Source: Desulfonauticus sp. 38_4375
Lineage (GTDB): Bacteria > Desulfobacterota > Desulfovibrionia > Desulfovibrionales > Desulfonatronovibrionaceae
NCBI GenBank assembly: GCA_001507915.1
Contig: LGER01000012.1
Location: forward strand, 1-38,792
DNA: 38,792 bases
Direction of reading: 5' to 3'
The position numbers and the translations under genes are program-made. Below the pieces are notes generated by a model. The model made no database searches and was not told the origin of the DNA. It worked only from the letters and a program-made list of their open reading frames with translations. Below, piece by piece: positions 1-6,765 of the stretch (its first letter is position 1; every line of letters begins with the position of its first letter).

Positions 1-195
1 CCTCTGGGAAAAGGAAGAAGGCTTAAATTTTATTATGTAACCCAGACTGGGACTAATCCTCCAGAGTTTGTCTTTTTTGTGAATGAACCTAAGGAAATAA
101 AACCCAGTTATAAAAGGTTTCTGGAAAATAGATTGAGAAAATTATTTAATTTGGAAATGGTGCCTTTAAAGATTTATTTTAGGGCTAGGAGTTAA
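1..195 (+). CDS. der: GTPase Der (EngA), C-terminal fragment
   Basis: This is the 3' end of a gene that begins before the window; 64 codons are present in the first reading frame, ending at TAA 193-195. The peptide contains RLKFYYVTQTGTNPPEFVFF, which matches the C-terminal KH-like domain of the tandem-GTPase Der, followed by a basic tail (FLENRLRKLF). Der is a ribosome-assembly GTPase acting on the 50S subunit. The two G domains lie outside the window, so only the C-terminal domain supports the call. ilvE starts 20 bases downstream, so the two are probably co-transcribed. Confidence 0.85.
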   Translation, partial: PLGKGRRLKFYYVTQTGTNPPEFVFFVNEPKEIKPSYKRFLENRLRKLFNLEMVPLKIYFRARS

Positions 196-215
196 TTTAA
201 ATAAATGGAGGCTTT

Positions 216-1136
216 ATGATAAGCGCAGAAAAGATCTGGTTTGATGGGAAGTTAATTCCCTTTGCTGATGCCAAGGTGCATGTTTTAACCCATACCTTGC
301 ACTATGGAGTTGGGGTATTTGAAGGGATCAGGTGTTATAAGTGCGTGGATGGAAGTTCAGCTGTATTTAGGTTGGAAGAACATGTGGAAAGACTGTTTAA
401 TTCTGCTAAAGCTGTGGAGATGAAAATACCCTTTTCTCCTAAGGAGGTAGAAGAGGCTATTATTGAAACCCTAAAAGCCAATAAACTGGAGGAAGGTTAT
501 ATTCGTCCTTTGGCCTTTATTGGTCAGGGTGGTATGGGAGTGTTTCCTGGAAAAAATCCTGTCCATTTAATTATCGCTGTGTGGCCCTGGGGAGCTTACC
601 TGGGAGAAGAGGCCTTACAAAAGGGAATTAGAGTTAAAACTTCTTCTTTTACCAGGCATCATGTAAATATTATGATGACCAAGGCCAAAGTGTGTGGTAA
701 TTATGTCAATTCTGTGTTGGCCAAACAAGAAGCCATAGCTGATGGTTATGATGAGGCTTTAATGCTGGATCCTGAAGGGTATGTGGCTGAAGCTACTGGA
801 GAAAATATTTTTATTGTAAAACACAGTAGGATAAAAACTCCTCCTTTGGATTCTATTTTACCTGGTATTACCAGAGATTCTTTAATTACTCTGGCCAAAG
901 ACATGGGGTATGAAGTGGTAGAGCAGCGTTTTACCAGAGATGAGCTGTATGCTGCTGATGAAGCCTTTTTCTGTGGAACTGCGGCAGAAGTGACTCCTAT
1001 TCGGGAAGTGGATAGGAGGCAGATTGGACAGGGGCAAGCTGGACCTATTTCCTTGTTATTGCAAGCTGAATATTTTAAGATTGTGCAGGGTGACAATTTA
1101 AAATACGCTGGTTGGCTGACCAAATTTGAAGTCTAA
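216..1136 (+). CDS. ilvE: Branched-chain amino acid aminotransferase
   Basis: A 306-residue class IV PLP-dependent aminotransferase that would interconvert leucine, isoleucine and valine with their 2-oxo acids in the cytoplasm. The likely PLP lysine is K158 in the AKVCGNY segment, and the phosphate-binding/EATGENIF segment is at residues 192-199. The N-terminal [12 protein letters not shown] stretch (about 27-37) is typical of the IlvE subgroup rather than D-amino acid transaminase or 4-amino-4-deoxychorismate lyase. Length is normal. The ATG is preceded by GGAGG with good spacing. Its TAA shares a base with the dnaX ATG, indicating translational coupling. The liv importer about 10 kb downstream serves the same substrates, but that link is only suggestive. 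Confidence 0.93.
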   Translation: MISAEKIWFDGKLIPFADAKVHVLTHTLHYGVGVFEGIRCYKCVDGSSAVFRLEEHVERLFNSAKAVEMKIPFSPKEVEEAIIETLKANKLEEGYIRPLAFIGQGGMGVFPGKNPVHLIIAVWPWGAYLGEEALQKGIRVKTSSFTRHHVNIMMTKAKVCGNYVNSVLAKQEAIADGYDEALMLDPEGYVAEATGENIFIVKHSRIKTPPLDSILPGITRDSLITLAKDMGYEVVEQRFTRDELYAADEAFFCGTAAEVTPIREVDRRQIGQGQAGPISLLLQAEYFKIVQGDNLKYAGWLTKFEV

Positions 1137-2446
1137 TGGCTGAACAACTAACTGCTAAATATCGTCCCCAGTGTTTTGCTGCGGTTGTTGGACAAGACCC
1201 TATAAAAAAAGCCCTTTCTAGGGCTGCTCAAGAAGACAGAGTAGCTCCAGCTTATCTTTTTAGCGGTACCAGGGGGGTGGGTAAAACCACCTTGGCTAGA
1301 ATTTTAGCCAAGGTGGTTAATTGCACCAAGGCACCTACACCTGAACCCTGTAATAAGTGTCCGAGTTGTATGGCCATCACCAAAGGCACTTCTCCTGATG
1401 TTTTGGAGATAGATGGAGCTTCTCATACTGGAGTAGACCATGTGCGCAAGTTAAGGGAAGATGTTTTTTTACCTCCCTTAAACTCTCGCTATAAAGTAAT
1501 TATTATTGATGAAGCTCACATGTTGTCAAAAGCTGCCTTTAATGCTCTTTTAAAAACTCTAGAAGAACCACCTAAACACTGTATTTTTATTTTTGCTACT
1601 ACAGAAGTGGAAAAATTTCCCATCACTATTGTTAGCAGATGCCAGCATTATATTTTCAAATCTATTTCTCAAAAAGAAATTGAAGAGCATTTAAAAAATG
1701 TTTTAAAAAAAGAACAGATAGAGTTTGAGCCAGAAGCTGTAGAACTTATTGCTAAAAAGGGAAATGGCTCTATTCGTGATGCCATGTCTCTTTTGGGCCA
1801 GGTGTTGGTTTTTTCTGAAAATATTCTTCAAGCCAAGGATGTAAGAATGCTCTTAGGCCTGGCTGGAGAAGAACTTTTTGAACAGATATTTAAAAGTATT
1901 TTTAACAGTGATTTAGAAAGGTTGCATAATATAAGTGAAGAAATTAGAGAAAGTGGCCTGGACCTTTCCTTTTTTTTAAAAGAGTTTATTAATTACTGGC
2001 GTAATTTATTTCTTCTTTCTCAGTTAGGTAAAAAAGCTAGTTCTCTTGTTTCATGGAAGGGAGAATCTCTGGAGTTCTGGTTAAAAGTAGCTCAAGCTTT
2101 TGGAGAAAGCAGGATACATTTAAGCTGGCAGATGGTTTTAGAGGAGGCAAAAAATATTTTAAAAGGGACAGATCCCATTCTTTCTTTAGAGCTGGTATTT
2201 TTTAATTTGGCGTATTTGCCCAAACTTGTACCTGTTAGGGAAGAAAACTTATCCTTAGAAGTTGAAGCAGAAAAAAAAAATGAAATAAATAATAGAACTA
2301 TAGATAGACAAATAGAGAGTAGAGAAAATAATACAGAAAAAAATTTTCGAGAAAAGGTAAAGTCTCATCCCTTGGTCCACAAAATTTTAGAAGAATTTGA
2401 TGCTAGAATAGTGGAAATAAGAAAATTAAATGGAGGAAGTAAATGA
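1136..2446 (+). CDS. dnaX: DNA polymerase III subunit gamma/tau
   Basis: Clamp-loader ATPase of the replicative polymerase. Visible parts: Walker A GTRGVGKT at 44-51, zinc cysteines C63, C72, C75 and C78, DEAH at 125-128 and the SRC motif at 167-169. At 436 residues it is shorter than most tau proteins (often 550-650), because the linker and domain IV/V region after about residue 370 is compressed; the last 25 residues (HPLVHKILEEFDARIVEIRKL) look like the polymerase-binding tail of tau. An A10 run at 2271-2280 sits at codons 379-382, and slippage there would yield a 382-residue gamma-like product (see separate entry). The start overlaps the ilvE stop, and ybaB overlaps the dnaX stop by ATGA, giving the common dnaX-ybaB-recR arrangement. 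Confidence 0.96.
   Translation: MAEQLTAKYRPQCFAAVVGQDPIKKALSRAAQEDRVAPAYLFSGTRGVGKTTLARILAKVVNCTKAPTPEPCNKCPSCMAITKGTSPDVLEIDGASHTGVDHVRKLREDVFLPPLNSRYKVIIIDEAHMLSKAAFNALLKTLEEPPKHCIFIFATTEVEKFPITIVSRCQHYIFKSISQKEIEEHLKNVLKKEQIEFEPEAVELIAKKGNGSIRDAMSLLGQVLVFSENILQAKDVRMLLGLAGEELFEQIFKSIFNSDLERLHNISEEIRESGLDLSFFLKEFINYWRNLFLLSQLGKKASSLVSWKGESLEFWLKVAQAFGESRIHLSWQMVLEEAKNILKGTDPILSLELVFFNLAYLPKLVPVREENLSLEVEAEKKNEINNRTIDRQIESRENNTEKNFREKVKSHPLVHKILEEFDARIVEIRKLNGGSK
2270..2288 (+). other. dnaX: A10 slippage site in dnaX
   Basis: The sequence is G followed by ten A (2271-2280) and TGA (2281-2283). In the normal frame it reads GAA AAA AAA AAT. One extra A, or a -1 ribosomal slip, puts TGA directly next; one lost A, or a +1 slip, gives ATG AAA TAA with the stop at 2286-2288. 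Either way the product ends at about residue 382, between the clamp-loader core and the tau tail. Other bacteria make gamma from dnaX by a -1 frameshift (E. coli) or transcriptional slippage on an A run (Thermus). I see no clear stimulatory hairpin or upstream Shine-Dalgarno at E. coli spacing, so transcriptional slippage would be the simpler route. That slippage happens is inference. Confidence 0.5.
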
Positions 2447-2745
2447 ACGATTTAATACGTCAAGCTCAGATGTTACAGAAAAAAATGCTTCAAATGCAGG
2501 AAGAATTAAAGAATAAGGTGGTAGAGGCCTCAGCTGGCGGAGGTATGGTCCAGGTAAAGGTAAGTGGGGGGCAGGAAGTTTTAGAAATTAAAATTGATCC
2601 CACAGTAGTAGATCCCAATGATGTACAGATGCTGGAAGATTTAGTCCTGGCAGCGGTTAATGATGGTTTGAAAAAGGCCAAGGAAATGGTTCAGAGTGAA
2701 ATGTCCCAGCTTACTGGGGGACTGAATATCCCGGGATTGTTTTAG
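2443..2745 (+). CDS. YbaB/EbfC family nucleoid-associated protein
   Basis: A 100-residue protein of the YbaB/EbfC family, small dimeric DNA-binding proteins encoded between dnaX and recR in most bacteria. It has the expected helical N-terminus (MNDLIRQAQMLQKKMLQMQEEL), a glycine-rich turn (ASAGGGMVQVKVSGGQEV, about 29-46), the KIDPTVVDPNDVQMLEDLV segment and a C-terminal helix with GGLNIPGLF at the end. ATG overlaps the dnaX TGA (ATGA), so translation is probably coupled. A role in nucleoid organisation or in recombination with RecR is known for the family but not shown here. Confidence 0.93.
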   Translation: MNDLIRQAQMLQKKMLQMQEELKNKVVEASAGGGMVQVKVSGGQEVLEIKIDPTVVDPNDVQMLEDLVLAAVNDGLKKAKEMVQSEMSQLTGGLNIPGLF

Positions 2746-2747
2746 CA

Positions 2748-3356
2748 ATGCTTAAACATTTACCTGCTCCTTTACAAGAGCTTTGGAAGGTCTTTACTGG
2801 TTTTCCCGGGATTGGCCCTAAGAGCGCCTTACGGATGGTTATGGAAATCTTAACCTGGCCAGAAGAAAAGGTGCAAAATATTGGCAAAATTATTCTTACT
2901 TTTAGAGAAAAACTAAAACCTTGTGTTCATTGTGGATTGTTAAGCGAGGAAGAGGAGTGCTCTATTTGTAGAGATCCCAGTAGGGATGCTAGTTTACTTT
3001 GTGTAGTAGCAGATTTAGATTCCTATTTAGTTTTAGAAGAGGCTGGTTTTTATAGGGGAAAGTATTTTATTTTGGGTGGTCTTTATAATCCTTTAGAAGA
3101 TAAGGAGTTAAAGGGCATAAATCTAGAAGGCTTACGCAAACGACTGGCTGATCCTGAGTTAAAAGAATTGATTCTGGCTTTGGGAGCCACCGTTGAAGCT
3201 GAAAATACAGCCTCTTACATAAAAAATATGGTCAGCAGAGACTTTTCTCATTTAATTTTAAGCAGGTTAGCCCAGGGTATTCCCCTGGGAGCGGAAGTCA
3301 AGTATATGGATCAAGAAACCTTGAAACAATCTTTAAATTTTAGGCAGAAAATTTAG
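2748..3356 (+). CDS. recR: Recombination mediator RecR
   Basis: A 202-residue RecR, which with RecO (and RecF) loads RecA at single-strand gaps. An N-terminal helix-hairpin-helix (FPGIGPKSALRMV, about 19-31) is followed by a C4 zinc finger with C59, C62, C71 and C74, and a TOPRIM domain from about residue 83 (CVVADLDSYLVLEEAG, then YFILGG). Length is standard. The gene starts 2 bases after the ybaB stop, completing the conserved dnaX-ybaB-recR set. Confidence 0.95.
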   Translation: MLKHLPAPLQELWKVFTGFPGIGPKSALRMVMEILTWPEEKVQNIGKIILTFREKLKPCVHCGLLSEEEECSICRDPSRDASLLCVVADLDSYLVLEEAGFYRGKYFILGGLYNPLEDKELKGINLEGLRKRLADPELKELILALGATVEAENTASYIKNMVSRDFSHLILSRLAQGIPLGAEVKYMDQETLKQSLNFRQKI

Positions 3357-3364
3357 GAGTAGAA

Positions 3365-3913
3365 ATGATGTTGGAGATTAGAATTCATGGACGAGGTGGG
3401 CAAGGAGGAGTAACTTCAGCTGAGCTTTTGGCCAAGGCTGCCATTGATAAAGGCAAATATGCTCAAGCATTTCCCAGTTTTGGCCCAGAAAGAAGAGGTG
3501 CTCCTGTAGAAGCTTTTGTCAGGGTTTCAGATGAGCCCATAAAGATTAGAGAGAAGATTTACGAACCAGATGTGGTTTTGGTGCTGGATCCTACTTTATT
3601 GGATGTGGTTAAAGTAGATGCCGGGCTTAAGGAAAAGGGGTTGGTGGTAGTTAATACTCCAGAACAAGCTGAAAGCGTGAAGAAAAAATATAACTATCCC
3701 CGTTTAGCCCAAGTGGATGCTCTTAAAATTGCCTTAGATACTTTGGGGGTACCCATTACTAATACTACCATGTTGGGAGCTTTGCTTAAGGCTACCAACT
3801 TACTTTCTCCTGCAGATATGGAAGAAGTTTTAATGGAAAGGTTTGGGGCTAAGTTGGGACCTAAAAATTTTGCTGCTTTGCAAAAAGCTTTTGAGAATAC
3901 AGTTGTCCTTTAA
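3365..3913 (+). CDS. 2-oxoacid:acceptor oxidoreductase, gamma subunit
   Basis: A 182-residue protein of the gamma domain family of pyruvate/2-oxoacid:ferredoxin oxidoreductases. The N-terminal GRGGQGGVTSAELLAKAA motif (from about residue 9) and FPSFGPERRGAPVEAFVR (about 37-54) are characteristic of PorG/PorC/KorC proteins. In an assembled enzyme this subunit works with alpha, beta and delta subunits to oxidise a 2-oxo acid to an acyl-CoA and reduce ferredoxin. None of the partners is adjacent: recR is upstream and a terminator follows at once. Substrate (pyruvate, 2-oxoglutarate, branched-chain or aryl oxo acid) cannot be told from this subunit. Start may be Met1 or Met2; an AGGAG lies just upstream. 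Confidence 0.88.
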   Translation: MMLEIRIHGRGGQGGVTSAELLAKAAIDKGKYAQAFPSFGPERRGAPVEAFVRVSDEPIKIREKIYEPDVVLVLDPTLLDVVKVDAGLKEKGLVVVNTPEQAESVKKKYNYPRLAQVDALKIALDTLGVPITNTTMLGALLKATNLLSPADMEEVLMERFGAKLGPKNFAALQKAFENTVVL

Positions 3914-3945
3914 GCCAGGAAGATTTTCTTCCTGGCTTTCTTTTC
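3912..3945 (+). terminator. Rho-independent terminator after the oxidoreductase gene
   Basis: A 12-base-pair perfect stem (3912-3923 with 3927-3938) around a TTT loop is followed by a T-rich tract TCTTTT. It begins at the stop codon of the oxidoreductase gene and ends the der-ilvE-dnaX-ybaB-recR group. The next ATG lies 2 bases beyond the T tract, leaving no room for a new promoter or normal leader there. Confidence 0.9.
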
Positions 3946-3946
3946 T

Positions 3947-5200
3947 ATGTCTGAAGTTTCTCTTTTTTTCTGGTCCAATAATTTAAATCGTTATAGTGTA
4001 AATGCTCTTTTAGGAGCACTGGAAACTTTTCAGCTACTTTCCTGGTGTAAGGTTTATTTTTTTAAAAATATAGAAGAGATAGAGTTATCTTTAGAAAAAG
4101 AAAAAATAATTTTTTGTTTCTCTTTTTCCTCTTTTAATCTTTTAACCGTAAAAAGTATAATAGATTATTTAAAGAAAAAGTTTCCCTCTGCACTTTTTCT
4201 TGCTGGTGGACCTCATCCCACAGGAGATTATAAAGGTACTTTAGATTTAGGATTTGATTATGTTTTTTTGGGTGAGGGAGAAAAAAGTTTTCCTCTTTTT
4301 ATTAAAAATTTTATAGAAGATAAAGAGCTAAAAGATATTCCTGGTATAGCCTTTAAACAAAAAGGAAGATTGGTAAAAAACAAAAAGGAACTGATAGATT
4401 TTAATTCTTATTTACCCTTTAGTAAACAATTAAAACGCTTTGGTCCTCTGGAAATTACCAGGGGTTGTCCTTTTGCCTGTAAGTATTGTCAGACTTCTTA
4501 TATTTTTGGTCCAAAGGTAAGACACAGGTCTTTAGAAGTCCTTTTAGAGTGGGTAAGATTTTTTAAGCAAAAAAAATTATTGGATTTTAGATTTATTACT
4601 CCCAATGCTTTAGCTTATGGCTCTAAGGACGGAAAGGAAGTTAATCTGGAAGCAATTGAAGAATTACTGGCTAAAGTAAAAGAAATAGCTCCTCAGGGTA
4701 GAATTTTTTTTGGTTCTTTTCCTTCTGAAGTCAGGCCTGAGCAGGTTAGTGTCAAGAGTTTAAAGGTGCTTTCCAGATGGGTGGACAATCAAAATCTGGT
4801 GATTGGGGCTCAATCTGGAAGTGATAAAATCCTGGAATTAAGTGGTAGAAAGCACACGGCTGGAGATGTGTTAGAGGCAGTTAAGCTGGCTAGAAAATTT
4901 AACTTTTTACCAGTGGTGGATTTTATTTTTGGCCTACCTCAAGAATCCTGGGAAGATGAACAAAAAAGCATTTTGTTGATGCGTCAAATTGTGGAACTGG
5001 GAGGTAAGGTGCATGCCCATACCTTTATTCCTTTGCCAGGCACACCCTGGGCCCGCAAACCCGCAGGCAAAGTAAGTGCTCAGATGAGAAGGGAGATGAC
5101 CAGTCTTATTGCCAAAGGTTTGGGCTTTGGTAATTGGGAAGCCCAGGAAAAGGAAGCCAGTAGGTTGGCTAAATATTTTCAAACCAGGAAGTTAGAATAA
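3947..5200 (+). CDS. B12-binding domain/radical SAM protein
   Basis: A 417-residue protein with an N-terminal cobalamin-binding-like Rossmann region (about 1-130, including AGGPHPTGD and GEGEKSF) and a radical SAM domain whose cluster motif is C174-x3-C178-x2-C181 (CPFACKYC). It resembles the stand-alone TIGR04013-type family known from archaea and sulfate reducers; reaction and substrate are unknown. The cobalamin contact H of the DxHxxG motif is not evident, so B12 binding is uncertain. The ATG lies 2 bases after the upstream terminator's T tract and lacks a Shine-Dalgarno sequence. Read-through expression or a downstream start is possible; the next ATG is far inside the conserved part, so I keep 3947. 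Confidence 0.8.
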   Translation: MSEVSLFFWSNNLNRYSVNALLGALETFQLLSWCKVYFFKNIEEIELSLEKEKIIFCFSFSSFNLLTVKSIIDYLKKKFPSALFLAGGPHPTGDYKGTLDLGFDYVFLGEGEKSFPLFIKNFIEDKELKDIPGIAFKQKGRLVKNKKELIDFNSYLPFSKQLKRFGPLEITRGCPFACKYCQTSYIFGPKVRHRSLEVLLEWVRFFKQKKLLDFRFITPNALAYGSKDGKEVNLEAIEELLAKVKEIAPQGRIFFGSFPSEVRPEQVSVKSLKVLSRWVDNQNLVIGAQSGSDKILELSGRKHTAGDVLEAVKLARKFNFLPVVDFIFGLPQESWEDEQKSILLMRQIVELGGKVHAHTFIPLPGTPWARKPAGKVSAQMRREMTSLIAKGLGFGNWEAQEKEASRLAKYFQTRKLE

Positions 5201-5276
5201 AATAAGGTTAAAAGGTAAATTGGGTCCAGAGGAGAAACTTGCTCTTCTAATGGTTTTAAGCTAATTTCTTTCTCCC

Positions 5277-6311
5277 ATGCTACACTTAATTTTAGCTTTC
5301 TTTTTGGCTGTCTTTGTTTCTGCTCTCTGCTCTGTGGCTGAAGCTGCCCTTTATTCCATTTCTTGGGGAGCTGTGGAGAAATTAAAGGATAGAAGCAAGA
5401 GAGCAGGCAGGATTTTAGAAGACCTTCGAGCTAATATAGAAGAGCCTATTAGTGCCATTTTGACTCTAAATACCATTGCCCATACTGCGGGTGCTGCTAT
5501 TGCAGGTGCTGCTGCTGTAGAAGTATTTGGAGAAGGGAGTATTTTTTTATTTTCCCTGGTTTTTACCTTTGTAATTTTAGTCTTCTCTGAAATTATTCCC
5601 AAAACAGTAGGTGTAGTATATAATGATAAGATTATTCCTTATATAGTATATCCTCTTTATGGTCTTATTGTTGTGTTTAAACCTATCATTAAATTGTTCA
5701 ATATTTTTGTATATTTTATTGAAAAGAATAAAGATAAATATAAAGCTACAGAGGATGATTTAATCGCAATTTTAAACTTAGGTAGAAGGTCTGGAATTAT
5801 AAAACCTTATGAAGAAACTTCTATTCAAAATATTTTAAACTTAGATAAAAAAAGAGTGAGTGATATTATGACTCCGCGTACAGTTATGTTTACTTTACCC
5901 GTAAATATAACTGTGCAGGAAGCTTTTGAAAAGAAAAAAATTATTCCACATAGTAGAATACCTGTGTATGATAAGGATCCTGAAGATATTGTTGGTATTG
6001 TTTTAAGAAGGGATCTTCTTTCTTCTTTGGCTAGTGATAAACATAATTTGACCCTGGATAAAATTATGAAACCTGTGCAGTTCATACCTGAAAGTGTAAC
6101 TTTGGATAGGCTGCTGGTGAAACTTTTGGAAACCAGGACTCATCTTTTTATTGTTTTGGATGAGTATGGCGGAGTGGCCGGCTTAGTTACCCTGGAAGAT
6201 GTGCTGGAAGAGATTTTGGGTAAAGAAATCATTGACGAAACAGATGAAGTGATAGATATGCGAGAGCTAGCTAGAGAGAGAAGAAAAAAAATTATTGGAA
6301 CAAGGGAATAA
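5277..6311 (+). CDS. CNNM-family membrane protein with CBS pair
   Basis: A 344-residue hemolysin-family (HlyC/CorC, CNNM) protein. The N-terminal CNNM/DUF21 transmembrane domain (about 1-150) shows hydrophobic helices at 1-28, 60-85, 88-112 and 120-145, with the family segments SVAEAALYS and FSEIIPKTVG. A CBS pair follows (about 190-312; [30 protein letters not shown]). The C-terminal CorC_HlyC domain is absent; the protein ends 30 residues after the CBS pair. Members are linked to Mg2+/Co2+ or Na+ transport, but this function is not shown by sequence. It sits 76 bases after the radical SAM gene and 2 bases before ccmE. Confidence 0.88.
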   Translation: MLHLILAFFLAVFVSALCSVAEAALYSISWGAVEKLKDRSKRAGRILEDLRANIEEPISAILTLNTIAHTAGAAIAGAAAVEVFGEGSIFLFSLVFTFVILVFSEIIPKTVGVVYNDKIIPYIVYPLYGLIVVFKPIIKLFNIFVYFIEKNKDKYKATEDDLIAILNLGRRSGIIKPYEETSIQNILNLDKKRVSDIMTPRTVMFTLPVNITVQEAFEKKKIIPHSRIPVYDKDPEDIVGIVLRRDLLSSLASDKHNLTLDKIMKPVQFIPESVTLDRLLVKLLETRTHLFIVLDEYGGVAGLVTLEDVLEEILGKEIIDETDEVIDMRELARERRKKIIGTRE

Positions 6312-6313
6312 GA

Positions 6314-6709
6314 ATGAAAAAGAATTATATTTTGGCTTTTTTGCTGATTTTAGGTGCAATTATTTATCTGGGAGTAAGTGCTTTAAAAGAAGATAAGGTC
6401 TATTTTTTAAAAGTGTCTGAAGCCGTGGCCATGGGATTGGATAAGATTGACCAGGCCAGGCTCTTTGGCCTGGTAGAGGCAAAGGATTTTAAGCAGTCTA
6501 AGAGTAAGTTGGAAGTAAACTTTTTACTGGCAGATAAGGAAAATAAGGAAAAAGTTATTCCTGTTTATTATCAAGGGGCCTTACCTGATACCTTTAAGCC
6601 AGGAGTGGAAGTGATAGTAGAAGGAAAAATGAATCATCAAAGTAATATTTTTGATGCCACTTTGATTATGACCAAGTGTCCTTCTAAATATAAAAAGAAG
6701 AATAATTAA
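6314..6709 (+). CDS. ccmE: Cytochrome c maturation heme chaperone CcmE, Cys-type
   Basis: A 131-residue periplasmic heme chaperone with one N-terminal membrane anchor (about 5-23) and an OB-fold domain (KLEVNFLLADKENKEKVIPV, YQGALPDTFKPGVEVIVEGKM). CcmE takes heme from CcmC and passes it to CcmF. The usual heme-binding histidine of HxxxY is replaced by cysteine: the motif reads C122-PSK-Y126. This CxxxY variant is known from Desulfovibrio-type Ccm systems that also lack CcmG and CcmH, which fits this operon. The following ccmF starts 56 bases later. Confidence 0.93.
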   Translation: MKKNYILAFLLILGAIIYLGVSALKEDKVYFLKVSEAVAMGLDKIDQARLFGLVEAKDFKQSKSKLEVNFLLADKENKEKVIPVYYQGALPDTFKPGVEVIVEGKMNHQSNIFDATLIMTKCPSKYKKKNN

Positions 6710-6765
6710 GCTTATAAGTCTGTTTTTGACTATTTCACTTGTTTAATTAAGTAAGGAGATATTTT

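Noticed and set aside
746-1123. Minus-strand 125-codon frame within ilvE
   Set aside because: Antisense to the conserved PLP domain of IlvE; no start context or domain.
5228-5258. Weak hairpin (AGAGGAG/CTCTTCT) before the CNNM gene
   Set aside because: Seven pairs including a U-G pair and no T tract; not convincing as a terminator.
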